From Sindora glabra (lineage: Eukaryota > Streptophyta > Magnoliopsida > Fabales > Fabaceae): a stretch of 64,000 bases of DNA. The notes under the pieces were generated by a model that was given only the letters and a program-made list of their open reading frames with translations, ran no database searches and had not been told where the DNA came from. Position numbers and translations under genes: made by a program. Positions 1 to 12,235 of this stretch are shown one piece after another. How positions within the stretch are numbered: the first letter of the stretch is position 1; the number at the start of each line of letters is the position of its first letter. The stretch lies in NCBI GenBank assembly GCA_020226215.1, contig CM035233.1, forward strand, positions 69,864,831-69,928,830, in the 5' to 3' direction.

Positions 1-466
1 CCTAACTTATTTAAAATTATACACAACCATAAGCTCAACTTGAAAGTTTCAGTATATTTATTTTTATTATTATTTTTAAATAATAATTTTATATAAATAA
101 TTTAAATATATAAAATATTTAATTATATTAAATAAAAAAATTTATCCTAAAATAATTAGATATATAATTATTTTTGTAAATATATAATTATAATCATGAC
201 TTATATTTGGTCCGAATATTAAATGAAAAATGTCCAACCAATATTTAAGTTTTAAAAAGACAACCTAAAGTCTATAATTTTTATGACCGGATCTATCAAG
301 TTAAACGATTCCATATATAAATCTAATTTTCTATTAAAAAAAAAGAAGAAGTAAGACTATAAGGTAACATCTATTCTTCATAATGAACGGGTGTCACGTA
401 AGCTACCACAATCCTAAATTTAATATCATGCCCTTCTATTCACACCATTTATGACTTTTTTTTTGG

Positions 467-1083
467 TTTGATATCTAACTGATTAATTGATAAAATGATA
501 GATGATAATTAAAATTTTATAATTAATAGATTAATTGATTATATTAAAAAATATTTAACAAAACTAATTATTAAACTAATTAAAAATTATAAAATAATAT
601 GAGAAGATAATTTATATTTATTGTAAGATCAAATTATATTAATTTAATTAAAATATTGAAAATAAGAATACAACTACCTAACATTTAATAAATTATGTTT
701 ATGAATTATATGTTTTTATTTATTTATTTTTATCTATTTATTATTAAAATAATAATATAATAAACTAAAATTCAATTAATTACATTTTATTATATCATAT
801 ATATATTTGCTTATTTTTTTATTTTTATTAAATTAACAAAAATATACCAAATATTATTTACATAATTAAATATAAATTATTATTTAATTAAAAGAAAGGA
901 GTAAAATTGAAAAAAAATTGAAATGTTACTATCTTATGAGTTATAAATTACATATAATTTAATAACTAATTAACCAAATACTTTCTAGTATACTAAACAT
1001 TTCTATAAGTTAACTTATAATTTATTGACTAATTAATCAAGTCAATAAATTATAAATTAATTTATTTATTGTACCAAACACAC
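467..1083 (+). repeat. Dispersed AT-rich repeat family A, copy 1
   Basis: The block is similar throughout to blocks at about 13328-14063, 38283-38752 (reverse) and 52853-53275. Shared segments include AAATTATATTAAT followed by a run ending ATTAATTATATTTTATGA. The right end contains a near-palindrome in which TTATAATTTATTGACT is matched by AGTCAATAAATTATAA (about 1014-1060). Outer ends carry weak inverted TTTGGT/ACCAAA. This looks like a non-autonomous DNA element, but no clear target-site duplication was found. Confidence 0.5.
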
Positions 1084-1338
1084 ACTATATCAACTTTCTC
1101 ACACATATTTACAAGACCCAAAATTATAGGTTTTTTGGACATTTTTTGTTTTATTTGCTTAAACTTAACCTATTACTTGACTAATTTGTAAATAGGATAA
1201 ATTTTAAGGAGTTAAAATTGTCAACAAATTTAACAATGGTTTCTAAATAATTTTGAAGAATTAAATTTATAAGGAGATTAGTAATATGTTCTAATTTTAA
1301 AGTATGATAATATGTGTCACTTCTAATTGTTTCTATTA

Positions 1339-1442
1339 ATATATATATATATATATATATATGACAAGTCTCTTTATACACACTATTTTATTGATTTGAA
1401 TATGACAAGTCTCTTTATACACACTATTTTATTGATTTGAAT
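1339..1442. repeat. (AT)12 microsatellite followed by a perfect 41-bp tandem duplication
   Basis: Alternating AT runs from 1339 to 1362. It leads into two adjacent copies (1361-1401 and 1402-1442) of a 41-bp unit beginning ATGACAAGTCTC. The two copies appear identical, so the duplication is recent. Confidence 0.85.
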
Positions 1443-3479
1443 CGAGAAGGTAGATGATAAAAATATCTTTGTGTGAGAACTATATATAAAAACTATTAAT
1501 GTAAATACAATAGGAATTTTTTTTTAAGATATCAAGTGGGGTCTCATGTTGAAAAATATAGTTTTAATGAATTTTTTCCTTTTCAACAAAGACGATATTC
1601 AAAATTTGAATCTCATTCATCGAAAAGTAAAATTTGTTCGAAATCAATGCAGTTTTTACTGGATCTATACCTTATTAATTATACAACAAGAGATTTTAAC
1701 ACTTGTATTCTAGAATTTTCCGACGCGATGTTCTTTTTGTTGAAATCTAACTAGTTTGAGCTTCCTTCTTATTCTAATATTTGAGTCAAAAAGTTTCCTA
1801 ATTTCTAATGTATGTAGTGTACTCCGTTTAGTCTGACACAGTTTAAGACTTTGAAATTATTATGATAACAATTTCAAATGTAGATTAAAAACAGTAAGCA
1901 GATAAACATGTGATGTTGTGTTGATGACCTGATTGGCTCCCAAATCTCTTTATCTTTCATGTCACCGATGGGGAATCCCATATTAACATTTATATTGCAC
2001 TAAAGAGAGCTGTCTTTAACTTTTGAATTTTTACTTTGAAGTCAAATAAAAGTGACTGGCAATATATGTATTGTAAAAGGATGTTTCCCTTTTTGGTTGG
2101 AACAATGGATATCTGTCAAGTTTCATGATGGCCCCATTTTACACAGATGACATCCCACTGCCAGAGAAATAAACATGAAAAAGTTGTAAATTCCCTTCCA
2201 ATAATAGCAAAAAGGAGAACCAAAACCTATTTAATCCATTCGACAAAATATGGCTGCAGTTGCAATCTATCTATCTTAATTATGTGTTAATTTGGCGGCC
2301 ACCAATCCACCAGCTCAGGATTCAGTAGGACCCCTGTGTTTTTTTCTGAAATCTGCATCCTACGTTGGAAGATCTCAATTATTATTATTATATAGAGCAA
2401 AACGACAGTGATTTTTTGTCATATCTTGTAAAATGTCTGATGGAATATTCTTTGGTCTCAGCTTGTCCTGTGGCTCTTTCTTTAGGGCTATTTTTTCCCA
2501 TGGCCACAGCCAATACCGGTTCACAACAGTTCCCCGAGAAAGGAAAGAGAACATGATTTCATTGCAACGTTAGACATAGAATAGAGGCTAGATATTTTTA
2601 TTACTGAATTATTTATATTATACAAAAATCATGTTAGTATCTTACAGGGAACCTTTAGTTTAACTAATATTTGATGCTTTATAAAAGTTTTGTACTTTTT
2701 TTTAAAATTTAATTTGTAATTTTTATATATGTATATTTTATGGTTTAATCATTTTTATTATCATAAAAAATTATCTTAATATTTTGTTACTTGACTTTCT
2801 TTCAATTGTAATACAAAAAAAAATTCAATAATAATGAAAACATATTAAAGAATATGTTTTTCTATTAAAAAAAATCGAACTTTTTAGTTTTTGTAGCATG
2901 TTTCAAGTCACCGGAGAAAGGAATTTGTGACGTTCCTGTAACTTTGTGGAAGGACTAAGCAAAAAGAGGAAAGAGAGACTTTGGGCCCCATTTATTTCAA
3001 TGTAAAATATTTTTTATAAAATATAATTGTAAATATTAAAATAAAAAATTATTTATTTAATATTACATACGAATAATTTGAAGAAAATAATTAATCTTAT
3101 TTCAAAATTTTTTAATATTATAATTCTAAAATGACCTGGATATAAATGCAAATCACACTTTCTTGTAGAAAGTACTTTCCAACGGACACAATCTTCATAT
3201 ATTTCTCACATTGGAATGAAAAGCCTCCAAGGAAGCAAGGGCTATATTCTAAAAATTATATATATATAAGTACGACATAATTTTATTATAAAATTTTGAC
3301 CTTCTAAAATTTTAGTTCAAGAATAGCCATTAATAATGGATGTGAAAATTTTCAAATCCTTCAATAAGGTGTTTATAGTTCCTAACGGAAACCAAAATTT
3401 TTATAAAATGATGTAGGAAAAAAAAAGGAAATATGAGATAAGATGCGAAAATAATACAAATGTGAGTGTATTTGTTTAT

Positions 3480-3800
3480 TATTTTAAGAATAGTTTTATG
3501 TTTTTCTATTTTTAAAAATAACACAAAGCTAATTTTTATAATTTGTATTTGAAAAGGTGTAACTTAAAAGTAGAAATAATAGAAATAATTTTTATACTTT
3601 TTTATTTTATTTTTATATTTTTTAATGTCAATTGTTGTAATTAAATGAAATCTTTTCTTACTTATGACATCAATCACTATCTATTACTTATTTTTCTTAA
3701 ATTTAAAAATAAATTTTGAAAACCAATATATAACTTATAAAAATAATTTTTAAGAATAATTTTGTAAAAAATAAAAATATTTTCAAACATAGCTACAGCT
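3480..3800 (+). repeat. Dispersed AT-rich repeat family B, copy
   Basis: Shares an ordered set of segments with blocks at about 12400-12710, 39205-39560, 60252-60460 and 60460-60715: CTATTTTTAAAAATA near one end, a central TTAATTAAATAAAAT-like core followed by a TCAATCAC motif, and AATTTTTAAGAATAATTTT near the other. It is probably a MITE-like element. Ends are imprecise because the composition is extremely low-complexity. Confidence 0.4.
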
Positions 3801-4099
3801 AGAGTTAAAAATGAACTGAGTCAAGTTATGATTCAACTCAAAAATTAGTCTAATGAGTTAGGGTTCATGAACTAAATGAATTAAACCTGAAAATAAAAAA
3901 TTAACTTGATTCTTAAATGAGACAAGCTTAATTTATAGTTAATTTAACTCATTTATGTTGCACCCCAAAGAAAATTATGATATATTTTATTTCCTTTATA
4001 TTAATGTTTTGCACATGTGAGTAATTAATTACTTGTTGTGGTTATGTTTAAAGAGAGAATCCTAATGTTGAGAATAAAATTTTATAGTAAGAATAGAAA

Positions 4100-5960
4100 G
4101 AAATGAAATGACTTTAGGTTAGTGTAAAAGTAAATTTGAGTAGATGTATATGGAGGAGATTTCAAGTAATTTTTTCTCATTTTACCCCTAGTTACCTTAA
4201 AAATTATGAAAATGCCCCTAAAAAATCAACTCCTTTATAACTCCTTGGTCAAATGCTTAGCTTCTCCTAAGCAACCAATCAAACCACCTCCTCCTTTCAC
4301 CTTTCCTTGCCTTTATCTCCTTCAAATCAGCAAGAACAATCTCCAAATTATCATCAATTACTCACGTCTCTTCAATACTCAAGGTAATATTTTTCAAGTT
4401 ATAGTTTTTGGTTGAAGGTTTCTTGAGTTTTGATGGTAAGGAAGGAATTAGGGTAATTTTCTAATTTCTTTTTAAATTAGTGTTGATTAAGGGCAAGCCA
4501 ATCTTCATTCAATTCCTCCTTATCTCTTCCATCCACTTATGTTTCATATTTTACAAGATTTCATGCTAGTATAGTTAAATGTTGAAAAATTTAGGGATTT
4601 ATTTTTCGATTGAGTGAATTATGTTTATAGTGAATGATTATGGTATTTTATGACTTGAATGAGTTTGGTTGAAAATGTTGTGATGATAATTAGTTGTGTT
4701 ACTGTGCATGGGTTTGAATTAGAGATGCTTGACCATTTGAATAATATTTTTGTAGAATTTTTACAATTACTAGTCAAGTATAAACTTGAGTATGGCTTCA
4801 AAGTTGCTCTCTGTATGCCTATACTTAAATATATACTAGACTATTCTAAGAGAACAACTTTCTAAATAGTCATAACCGAGTATATACTTGAGTTTGACAT
4901 CCAAAGTTGCTCTTAAGTAGCTATACATGAGTACATACTTGAGTATGAGGGCCAAAATTTACTTTGGACCCCTATAATCAAGTATATACTTAAGTACAAC
5001 CCTTATTCCAATTAACCTATTTATTTTGTGATATTTTAAGATAGTGCATACCTGTGTAGTTCTAATAATTGTATGATATACTTAAGAATATTGTTGTTTA
5101 CAATTCTAATAATGCAATTCCCAAGGGGAATGTGTTTATGATTGGAAATGTGAAAGGAATAGATGATTTATTTATAAGAATTATCTTAGTATTTCCCCAC
5201 TTTACCTAATTTTGTTTAAATCATGGAATTTTATAACATAATGTACATGAATGGCTCCGATACTCATAAAATAAATGTGTTAATGCATTTATGCATAGTT
5301 CTGATGATGGAATCCCTAGTTGGAATGTAATATGAAATGGAATGTGATTGTGGCTTCTATGTGAAAGGAAATGGTGATGAAATGATATAAGATATGAATA
5401 GTATGGGATTTAGGAAATTATTTTTTAATGAATAAGGTTGACACTAAAGAAATAAGGTTAGGTTTGTGAACTATTAAAATTAACTAGAAGGTAGAAAGAA
5501 ATTTATATGTCTTTCTTTTTATTTATTGATAATTGCTTTTAATATTGTTAAATATGTAAATATTTAAGAATGAGAAATGGTATAGTTAGAAGGATGTGGT
5601 GTTTTACACACACCAGTATGTTTATATGAAATTTTCCATTAAGTAAGTTGTTTGCTTACTAAATCATAAACTTACTTTTTAAATTGTATATTTTTCATAT
5701 ATGCTTGTAGAAGCTTCTCCTCTACCCCTAGCTCAAGAGTGAAAATCTCCATGTTTATCTTATGGCAACCATAGTTATTAGTAGCTTATGAAAAGAATAT
5801 TTTAAGTTTTCTAAAATGTTGTAATCATGAAGTTGTGTAAACACTTGTTTGCATGTATTTCTTATAATGTTTATAAAACATGTTTGTTTGGTAGATTTTA
5901 TATGATGATAATAAACTTAGGGCTAAATTATGCTAATGAAAACTAGTAAGCAAGTATTTG
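4100..5960 (+). mobile_element. Degenerate transposon-like region, weakly related to 54450-56480
   Basis: There is no intact ORF. Successive landmarks (AAAATGCCCCTAA, a CTCCTCCTTTCACC tract, then AGGGTAATT) recur in the same order on the opposite strand at 56480-56250. Inside, at about 4770-5000, are diverged direct repeats built on CAAGTATATACTT(A/G)AGTA. It may be an old LTR or non-autonomous element. Termini and class cannot be fixed by eye. Confidence 0.25.
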
Positions 5961-6676
5961 GCCAATCACATTTCAAGCAGGTCATGAAAGTTTAGCTTAT
6001 GAACTAACTTAATAACTTAGTTATGTATAAATATTATATAATATTATACATTATGTAATATATTCAAATGAATTTAAATATCAAATTTTTAAATAATTTT
6101 AGACTAAATAAATCAAATGAGTCAAGTTAATAAACTATTAATATAAGTTAATTTAATTTATTTTTTATTCAAAATTTATTATTTAAAATATTAATTTATT
6201 TATATAAATAAAATGAATAATTAAATTAAGTCAAATAGTTCACACTTAATTTGAATCGAATTTGATCTAATAATTTTTATTCATTTAAATATGAGTAAAA
6301 TTTTGAATTGAGCTAAATTTATTCAAGTTGAGCGAAATTGATTTACAACTTAATTCTAAATCATATCCACTTGTAGCCGTAGCCCAATGAAAATTTTGCA
6401 ATTTATGAAAGGGATTATTTTAACCAAAGTAAAAGAAAGGATTTTAAGCAAGGCGTGATATGAGAGGATTAAATTGATTGCGAGGATTTATCAATCACTG
6501 CGGCTGAAGTTTGTTTTAACAAGTTTCCTTAAAGTCAACCAGGGGTTAGTTGTACCAAAACACTTGAATCACCAACCGTTTTTTACCTGAATTTTAGTCA
6601 TTGGATGTAAACCTCTCTTTACAATAAACAGCTTCAATATCGAAAAATAACCGAAAAGTTAAATAAGAAATGAGGA

Positions 6677-6733
<57 letters not shown>
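6677..6733. repeat. (AAT)n microsatellite
   Basis: About 19 uninterrupted AAT/TAA trinucleotide units. A second tract of the same motif lies 330 bp downstream, inside the left LTR at 7061-7115. Confidence 0.95.
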
Positions 6734-6734
<1 letters not shown>

Positions 6735-7044
6735 GTGTTCATATTAAAAATTAAAATGCCCTATCCATTTTTCTACACCATTCCGGTTCAAGGTGGGTAA
6801 TCGCTATAATTACTGTTATCATTATTATTATTTTATAAAGCAATATTGCCAAAAAAAATTGTCTCCATCATTTTGCCAATACGATAATGATAATATCATA
6901 ATGGTAATTTATTATTTGAATTGGTAACTAAATAAAGACAAAATAAATAGGACAACCATTTAATTGAATATGAAATTTGCATCAAACATCTTTTAGTTCA
7001 ACACTTGAATATGAAATTTGCATTAAACATCATTGAGTTTAAGT

Positions 7045-7059
7045 TGAACGAAATTTTAG

Positions 7060-7115
<56 letters not shown>

Positions 7116-7446
7116 TAAATATTATCTTATCTTGACTTCTATACTATAACATAAGAAATTCTATAATAAATTACTTAAAGCAGAATAGGAGATTACCTCT
7201 TTCAACAATTTCTGTGTCTATATAACAAGGTAATCCAATAGAGCACTCAAATCCTAGACATTAGAGATGAGAGATAAGGACCTCTTATTTATAAACTAAT
7301 ATAAGTTATGGATCCCATCCATCATAGGATCCATACCGATATTATCAGTATTGGACTAAGCACTTAACTACCCATTAATTAAGTTACACAGGGCCTAATT
7401 AATAATAATCCTATTTTATTAATAAATTTTTAGAAATTATTTAATA
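7045..7446 (-). repeat. Left LTR (3' LTR in element orientation)
   Basis: Aligns along its length with 11802-12230. Shared stretches include ATCTTGACTTCTATA, TCTTATTTATAAA (left) versus CCTTATTTATAAA (right), TTATCAGTATT and TAATTAAGTTACACAGG (left) versus TGAATTAAGTTACACAGG (right). An expanded TAA microsatellite at 7061-7115 is absent from the right LTR, so it grew after insertion. Confidence 0.85.
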
Positions 7447-8321
7447 ATCTTCCACTTGAATATACATAATTTATTAATATGGCCATGGATAAATCAATGT
7501 TAAAATAGAAATGGTATTTTTACATCCATTAGTCTAATTGAGATCATAAATATCTAATAACATAAATGCTATATCCAAAAGGATATTAACAACAACATAT
7601 ACTAGACACTCACACCTTGTTAACTAATGCTATTAAAACGTGTAGAATAAAACTTATACAACTTTATGTGATTACGTATAAATTTATGCATAATAGGTTC
7701 TGGCATTCATCAAAGATGCTTAACATATATAATCATAATAATGAGACGGGATCTAAATATTTCTAATTACACACTTTACCCCTAGAATGTACACAAAATG
7801 TATGGCGATAACATGAATATCTTATTATAAGTATTTCATTTAAACATGTCATAAGACATTAATAAGCTCATATCATTAAAACTTCTACTAACCCAAGATA
7901 TTGGAAAAGGCTTAAGTGAATTCACATTTTTTACATGATCATGTTTTTTATATTTAACTTTAAATCTTTTGGTTAATGGATTTGCAAGTATACAATATGT
8001 GAAAATTAAGTAATATACTCTTGTATTTTCTTTATCACAAGTAGGTACTTCAATTTGAAATCCTTTACACGGGTAAATTTATTATTACTAAGAGAAAATC
8101 CATAATAATAGTATTATCATAACATAAATCTAGTTAAGGCTAAAATGCCCTTAACTTGCCAATTTGATAAAGAATTTATTACATGTGACATGCTTTGCCT
8201 TTTAATAGAGGTTATTGTAATTAATTATATAATAATTCCATAACATAATGCCTCTTAACACATATCTAGACACAATTTTATATTCACCTTGACAATTGAT
8301 AAATTAAGTTTGAGTAACTTG

Positions 8322-8939
8322 TACATACAAAATCTTCTAATTTTTTATAGATTAGTGTGTAATCACTTGTACCACTCAAATACAACGTCATTTACAATCC
8401 AAAAACATTAAATTAACAACAAGTTACCTATAACCAACTCATATAGGACAGTCTTCATTACTTTAGAAATTACTTGGATCTAATAAATTTAATTCTCATG
8501 AATTAATGAATATGAGAGCATACTGACATGTTGGATTCTTTTAATAATAAAATAAGACAAGCTAAATATCCTTAGGATTTGTGTATTATGGGACCACCAC
8601 ATAAATGAGTTTAGGTTTATATGCCCATCATACATACAAAGTCTCCTAATTTTCTATAGGTTAGTGTGTAATCACTTGTATCACCCAGATACAACATCAT
8701 TTATAATAAAAAAACACTAAATTAACAACAAGTTACCTATGACCAACTTATATGGGACAATCCTTATTACTTTAAAAATTACTTAGATATAATAAATTTG
8801 ATGCTCTTGAATTAATGAATATGAGAGCACACTAACATATTGGACTCTTTTAATACTAAAATAAGACAAGCTAAATGTCCCTAGGATCTGTGTATTATGG
8901 GACCACCATATAAATGATTTTAGGTTTATGTGCCTACAA
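8322..8939. repeat. 309-bp tandem duplication inside the retrotransposon
   Basis: Two adjacent, clearly similar units run from 8322 to 8630 and from 8631 to about 8939. Each begins TACATACAAA and ends near a GGGACCACCA motif followed by about 40 bases. A third TACATACAA lies at about 8940. The copies differ by scattered substitutions, so the duplication is old. It does not correspond to any coding domain I recognise. Confidence 0.85.
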
Positions 8940-11787
8940 TACATACAATTTTAAGCTTACCATATTTTACTCCCAGGCTACGTTTAATTAGGTTTAATTT
9001 AATTTAATTTCTTTATCTTGACCAACATATCCATATGATAATTAACTAAAAAAAATATCATTATCATATAGATCTAAAAAATTACCAAAATGCTCGAATA
9101 TATTATATATTGATCTGCATTGCTTTCCTCATATTCAAAAGAAATTATAATGCCATTAAAATAAGATGCAATTACGTAAACAAACATTTCTAATTCTTAT
9201 TTTAAAAAACTATCTGGCCATTAAGTCACTAATCAATAAAGTTACTCTCTTCTCTAATTAAGTTATTTTATATCATAAATGAGTTTTAAAATATCGAGAA
9301 AAGAAAGTCTTTAATGAAACCTCCCTCCTAAAGTAGTTATTAACCACTAGCTTACCTAATCTTGAACCCACAAATGTTAAATTGTATTCATTTCTAACTT
9401 CCACCTTTTATAAAATTTGATAGTCTCCCCCTATCTCAAGACATTTATAAATAGATCGGTCCAATTAAACTTTAAATATGGTTTAGGGTTAAACTTTGAA
9501 ATTTTAATTTTAAAAAATCTTAAAACAACCTTATTAAAATGTGTATCTTAAAAATACCTCAAATTTAAGTTTTATTACCTAAAACTTAACAACCAATTAA
9601 AATAAAATTTCACAATTAAAATTTAATAAAATACTATATTTTTTGGTATAACATGAACAAAAAAAAATCATCTCTAGTCGTAAAATATTTTTCAAAAAGT
9701 TAACAAAATTTGATGAAAAAATTTAATACGTACATGGTCAGAGAGGTTAAAAGTTTATATTTCTATCAAATTAAAATAGGATAATTAATAAAGTTTGTAA
9801 TGGGCCTTTATAGCCCTTCAACCTTGTTACTAACTACTTTCTTAATTAATAACTTTTTCCTACTTAATTTGATTTCATTATTTTCCTTATCTGAAAATGG
9901 GTCAGATATTTACTATCTCAAGAAATACTCCATTTAATGGTCTGATCTAAAATGACCATCAAATGACTCAATTTAAGTGAAAATATCTTTTATGTTTCAA
10001 TTTTCCTTTATACTTGAATTTAAACTCATAGTGGGTTCTATATTTAAAGTCACTACATACATCATCTAGAATTAAGCCTTATCCAACACAACTTGACCCA
10101 TTTACCATTTTAAAACTATATTGCATAAACATTAAATTGAGGAAAATATTAAAATCATTTGATGTATGTCAAAATCTTAATCGTGCAAAAAATTTCTTTA
10201 CAAAATTTTACTATGCAATATTAGCTAGTACTACATTAAAAGGACTAATACCAAAAGGTCATTTAAGTTTTTATAATATAATACAAGAGTCAAATATTGT
10301 ACTCTTAAAACCTAACACTAAAAGATGTTTAGGATCCTAAGAATATAATATCCAACCTTACATTCATATTATAACCTAACTTGCTATATCAATAATATAA
10401 TATTGAAAGGTACTTAATATTATCAATATAGCCTCTCCCTTATATATATTTATATTTTAAAAAAATTTTTCCTTTTCAAAATTTATTACAAAATTTCATG
10501 TAACTGGTCCTACGAAGGTGAATACACAATTATATAAAATTTTTGTGGCATAATATGAGTGTACAATAATTCTGAATTAATAGAATAATACTCTAAAAAT
10601 TATTACACTACACAAATAAATTTAAAAAATGCTATAAAAATTATAATAGGTAGCTTATATTATAGGAATTACCTAGGAAAAATTTCAACTAAAAATTATT
10701 TCAAATAGTCATTCAAAAAATTTGGGCAAAAAATATCATAAAATATTTTTATTTCAAAAAAATTTAAAAAAATGCCTAAAATTCTTGCCTTAGAGAATGG
10801 AGGTCATTGGTGTAATCATTGCCACAAAATGAGGCTTGAACACTAGCGTGTGGATCCTACGTATCTCCACTGCATGTGAGCTTTACACATGCCCATTGTT
10901 GACATCTTTTTTCACCCATTTTGCTGTAAAAATGGATCTGTTTAACCTATTATTGACCTAGGAACAACCCAATTTCAACTTGCGCTTTTCTTGTGTGATT
11001 TTATACAAATTTTAACACAAATTTATTGTATAACCCATATACTAACTATCCCAATAATTTTTATCTCCAAAAATATTTCTAAATTTGGTTTTGATTTTTC
11101 AAAACTTTCCCTAAAGACATTACACAAGCCCATAACAGTTCTCTTAGAATTTACATTTTTATTTTTTCTCTTCCACTAGTTAGTTTTTATGCAAAATACA
11201 CCTATATTCATATTATAACCCAAAACTAGTAAACTAAGCAAATATTATTCCATAAAAATTATGTTAATTTTGATTTTTTTTAATTATCAAGATTTCAGCA
11301 AGTAGTTACATCACATTCATTGCCTTTTATAGGCATCATTCAAAAATATTCTCTCTATCTTAACTAAAGCAATTAGAATTTCAAACAATCCACAATTTAA
11401 GAATGATTTTCAATCTACAAAATGAGATCTTCATTTTTTTTACTAGTTCCAAAAGAAGAGAAAAGAAGAAACAGGGTTTCTTAACTCTTTTATATGATTT
11501 CAAGAAGATTTTATGCATCTATATCATATAGTATTATGTTTTATGTAGTCCAAGACCTCTTTTTACACTCTACTATTTTTGCATCTTACTTATCTAAATT
11601 TTCCTAAAAGGCTATAATCCCACTTTCATATATTCATCACGCTTATATCGAATAGCAAAATGTAAATCATGTTAACATATATGCATAATGATCCATAATT
11701 CAATAATTTATAAAATAAAACAATATATTCATGGTAAACTTTAAGTCATTAGACATTAAACTCAGCCATAATTAAAAGTCAGACCAG

Positions 11788-11799
11788 GCTCTAATACCA
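11788..11799 (-). other. Primer-binding site, tRNA-iMet type
   Basis: The minus strand reads TGGTATTAGAGC two bases inside the right LTR. One transition separates it from the standard plant initiator-methionine PBS. Its position fixes the right LTR as the 5' LTR. Confidence 0.8.
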
Positions 11800-11801
11800 A
11801 T

Positions 11802-12230
11802 TGAAGAAAATTTTGGATAACGATAATCAAATGTTACTTAATCTTGACTTCTATATTATAATATAAGAAACTCTATAATGAATTATTTAAAAATAATTGT
11901 AAAGGGTGACATAACTGGGTCATGTAGATGCATCTCTTAGTGTTAATATTACAAAACAAAATAAGGAATTACTTCCCACCGCAATCTTTATGTCTACACA
12001 GTAAGGTAGTTTAATGGAGCACCTAAACTCTAGACATGAAAAATGTGAGATAGAGACTCCTTATTTATAAATTAATATGAGTTGTGAATCTCATCTATCA
12101 TAGGTTCTGTACCTATGTTATCAGTATTAAGTTAAGTACCCAATTGCTAATGAATTAAGTTACACAGGACTTGATTAATAATAATTCTATTTTATTAATA
12201 AATTATATATACTTCACAAATTATTTAACA
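11802..12230 (-). repeat. Right LTR (5' LTR in element orientation)
   Basis: Partner of 7045-7446. On the plus strand it starts TGAAGAAAATTTTGG and ends TTATTTAACA. It contains a segment at about 11900-11960 that has no counterpart in the left LTR. Confidence 0.85.
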
Positions 12231-12235
12231 CAAGT

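Larger units (their letters stand above)
1..7039. other. AT-rich intergenic region, no gene recognised
   Basis: No conserved coding sequence was found on either strand; the open frames here are short and compositionally biased. The stretch consists of A/T-rich DNA, dispersed repeats, microsatellites and degenerate transposon-like DNA, each listed separately. A less AT-rich patch at about 1920-2560 shows no recognisable domain. Confidence 0.7.
7045..12230 (-). mobile_element. Decayed LTR retrotransposon, about 5.2 kb, no intact gag-pol
   Basis: Two direct repeats of about 400-430 bp bound the element (7045-7446 and 11802-12230). The right copy begins TG and ends CA. Immediately inside the right LTR, on the minus strand, is TGGTATTAGAGCC. 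This differs by one base from the initiator-tRNA-Met primer-binding sequence usual in plant Copia-type elements (TGGTATCAGAGC), so the element reads right to left. A purine-rich stretch on the minus strand next to 7447 (CAAGTGGAAGATTATT) fits a polypurine tract. Flanking 5-mers TAAGT (7040-7044) and CAAGT (12231-12235) fit a target-site duplication with one change. The interior is full of stops and I recognise no gag, protease, integrase or RT. It is therefore an old wreck or a non-coding (LARD-like) derivative. It also holds a 309-bp internal tandem duplication. Confidence 0.82.

Noticed and set aside
8322..8939. CRISPR-like or satellite array
   Set aside because: There are only two 309-bp units and no short-repeat/spacer pattern. 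It is a simple tandem duplication in a eukaryotic retroelement.
10137..11179. Short frames inside the LTR element (10137-10340, 10991-11179) as gag/pol remnants
   Set aside because: They are on the strand opposite to the element's PBS-defined direction and show no gag, RT or integrase motif.
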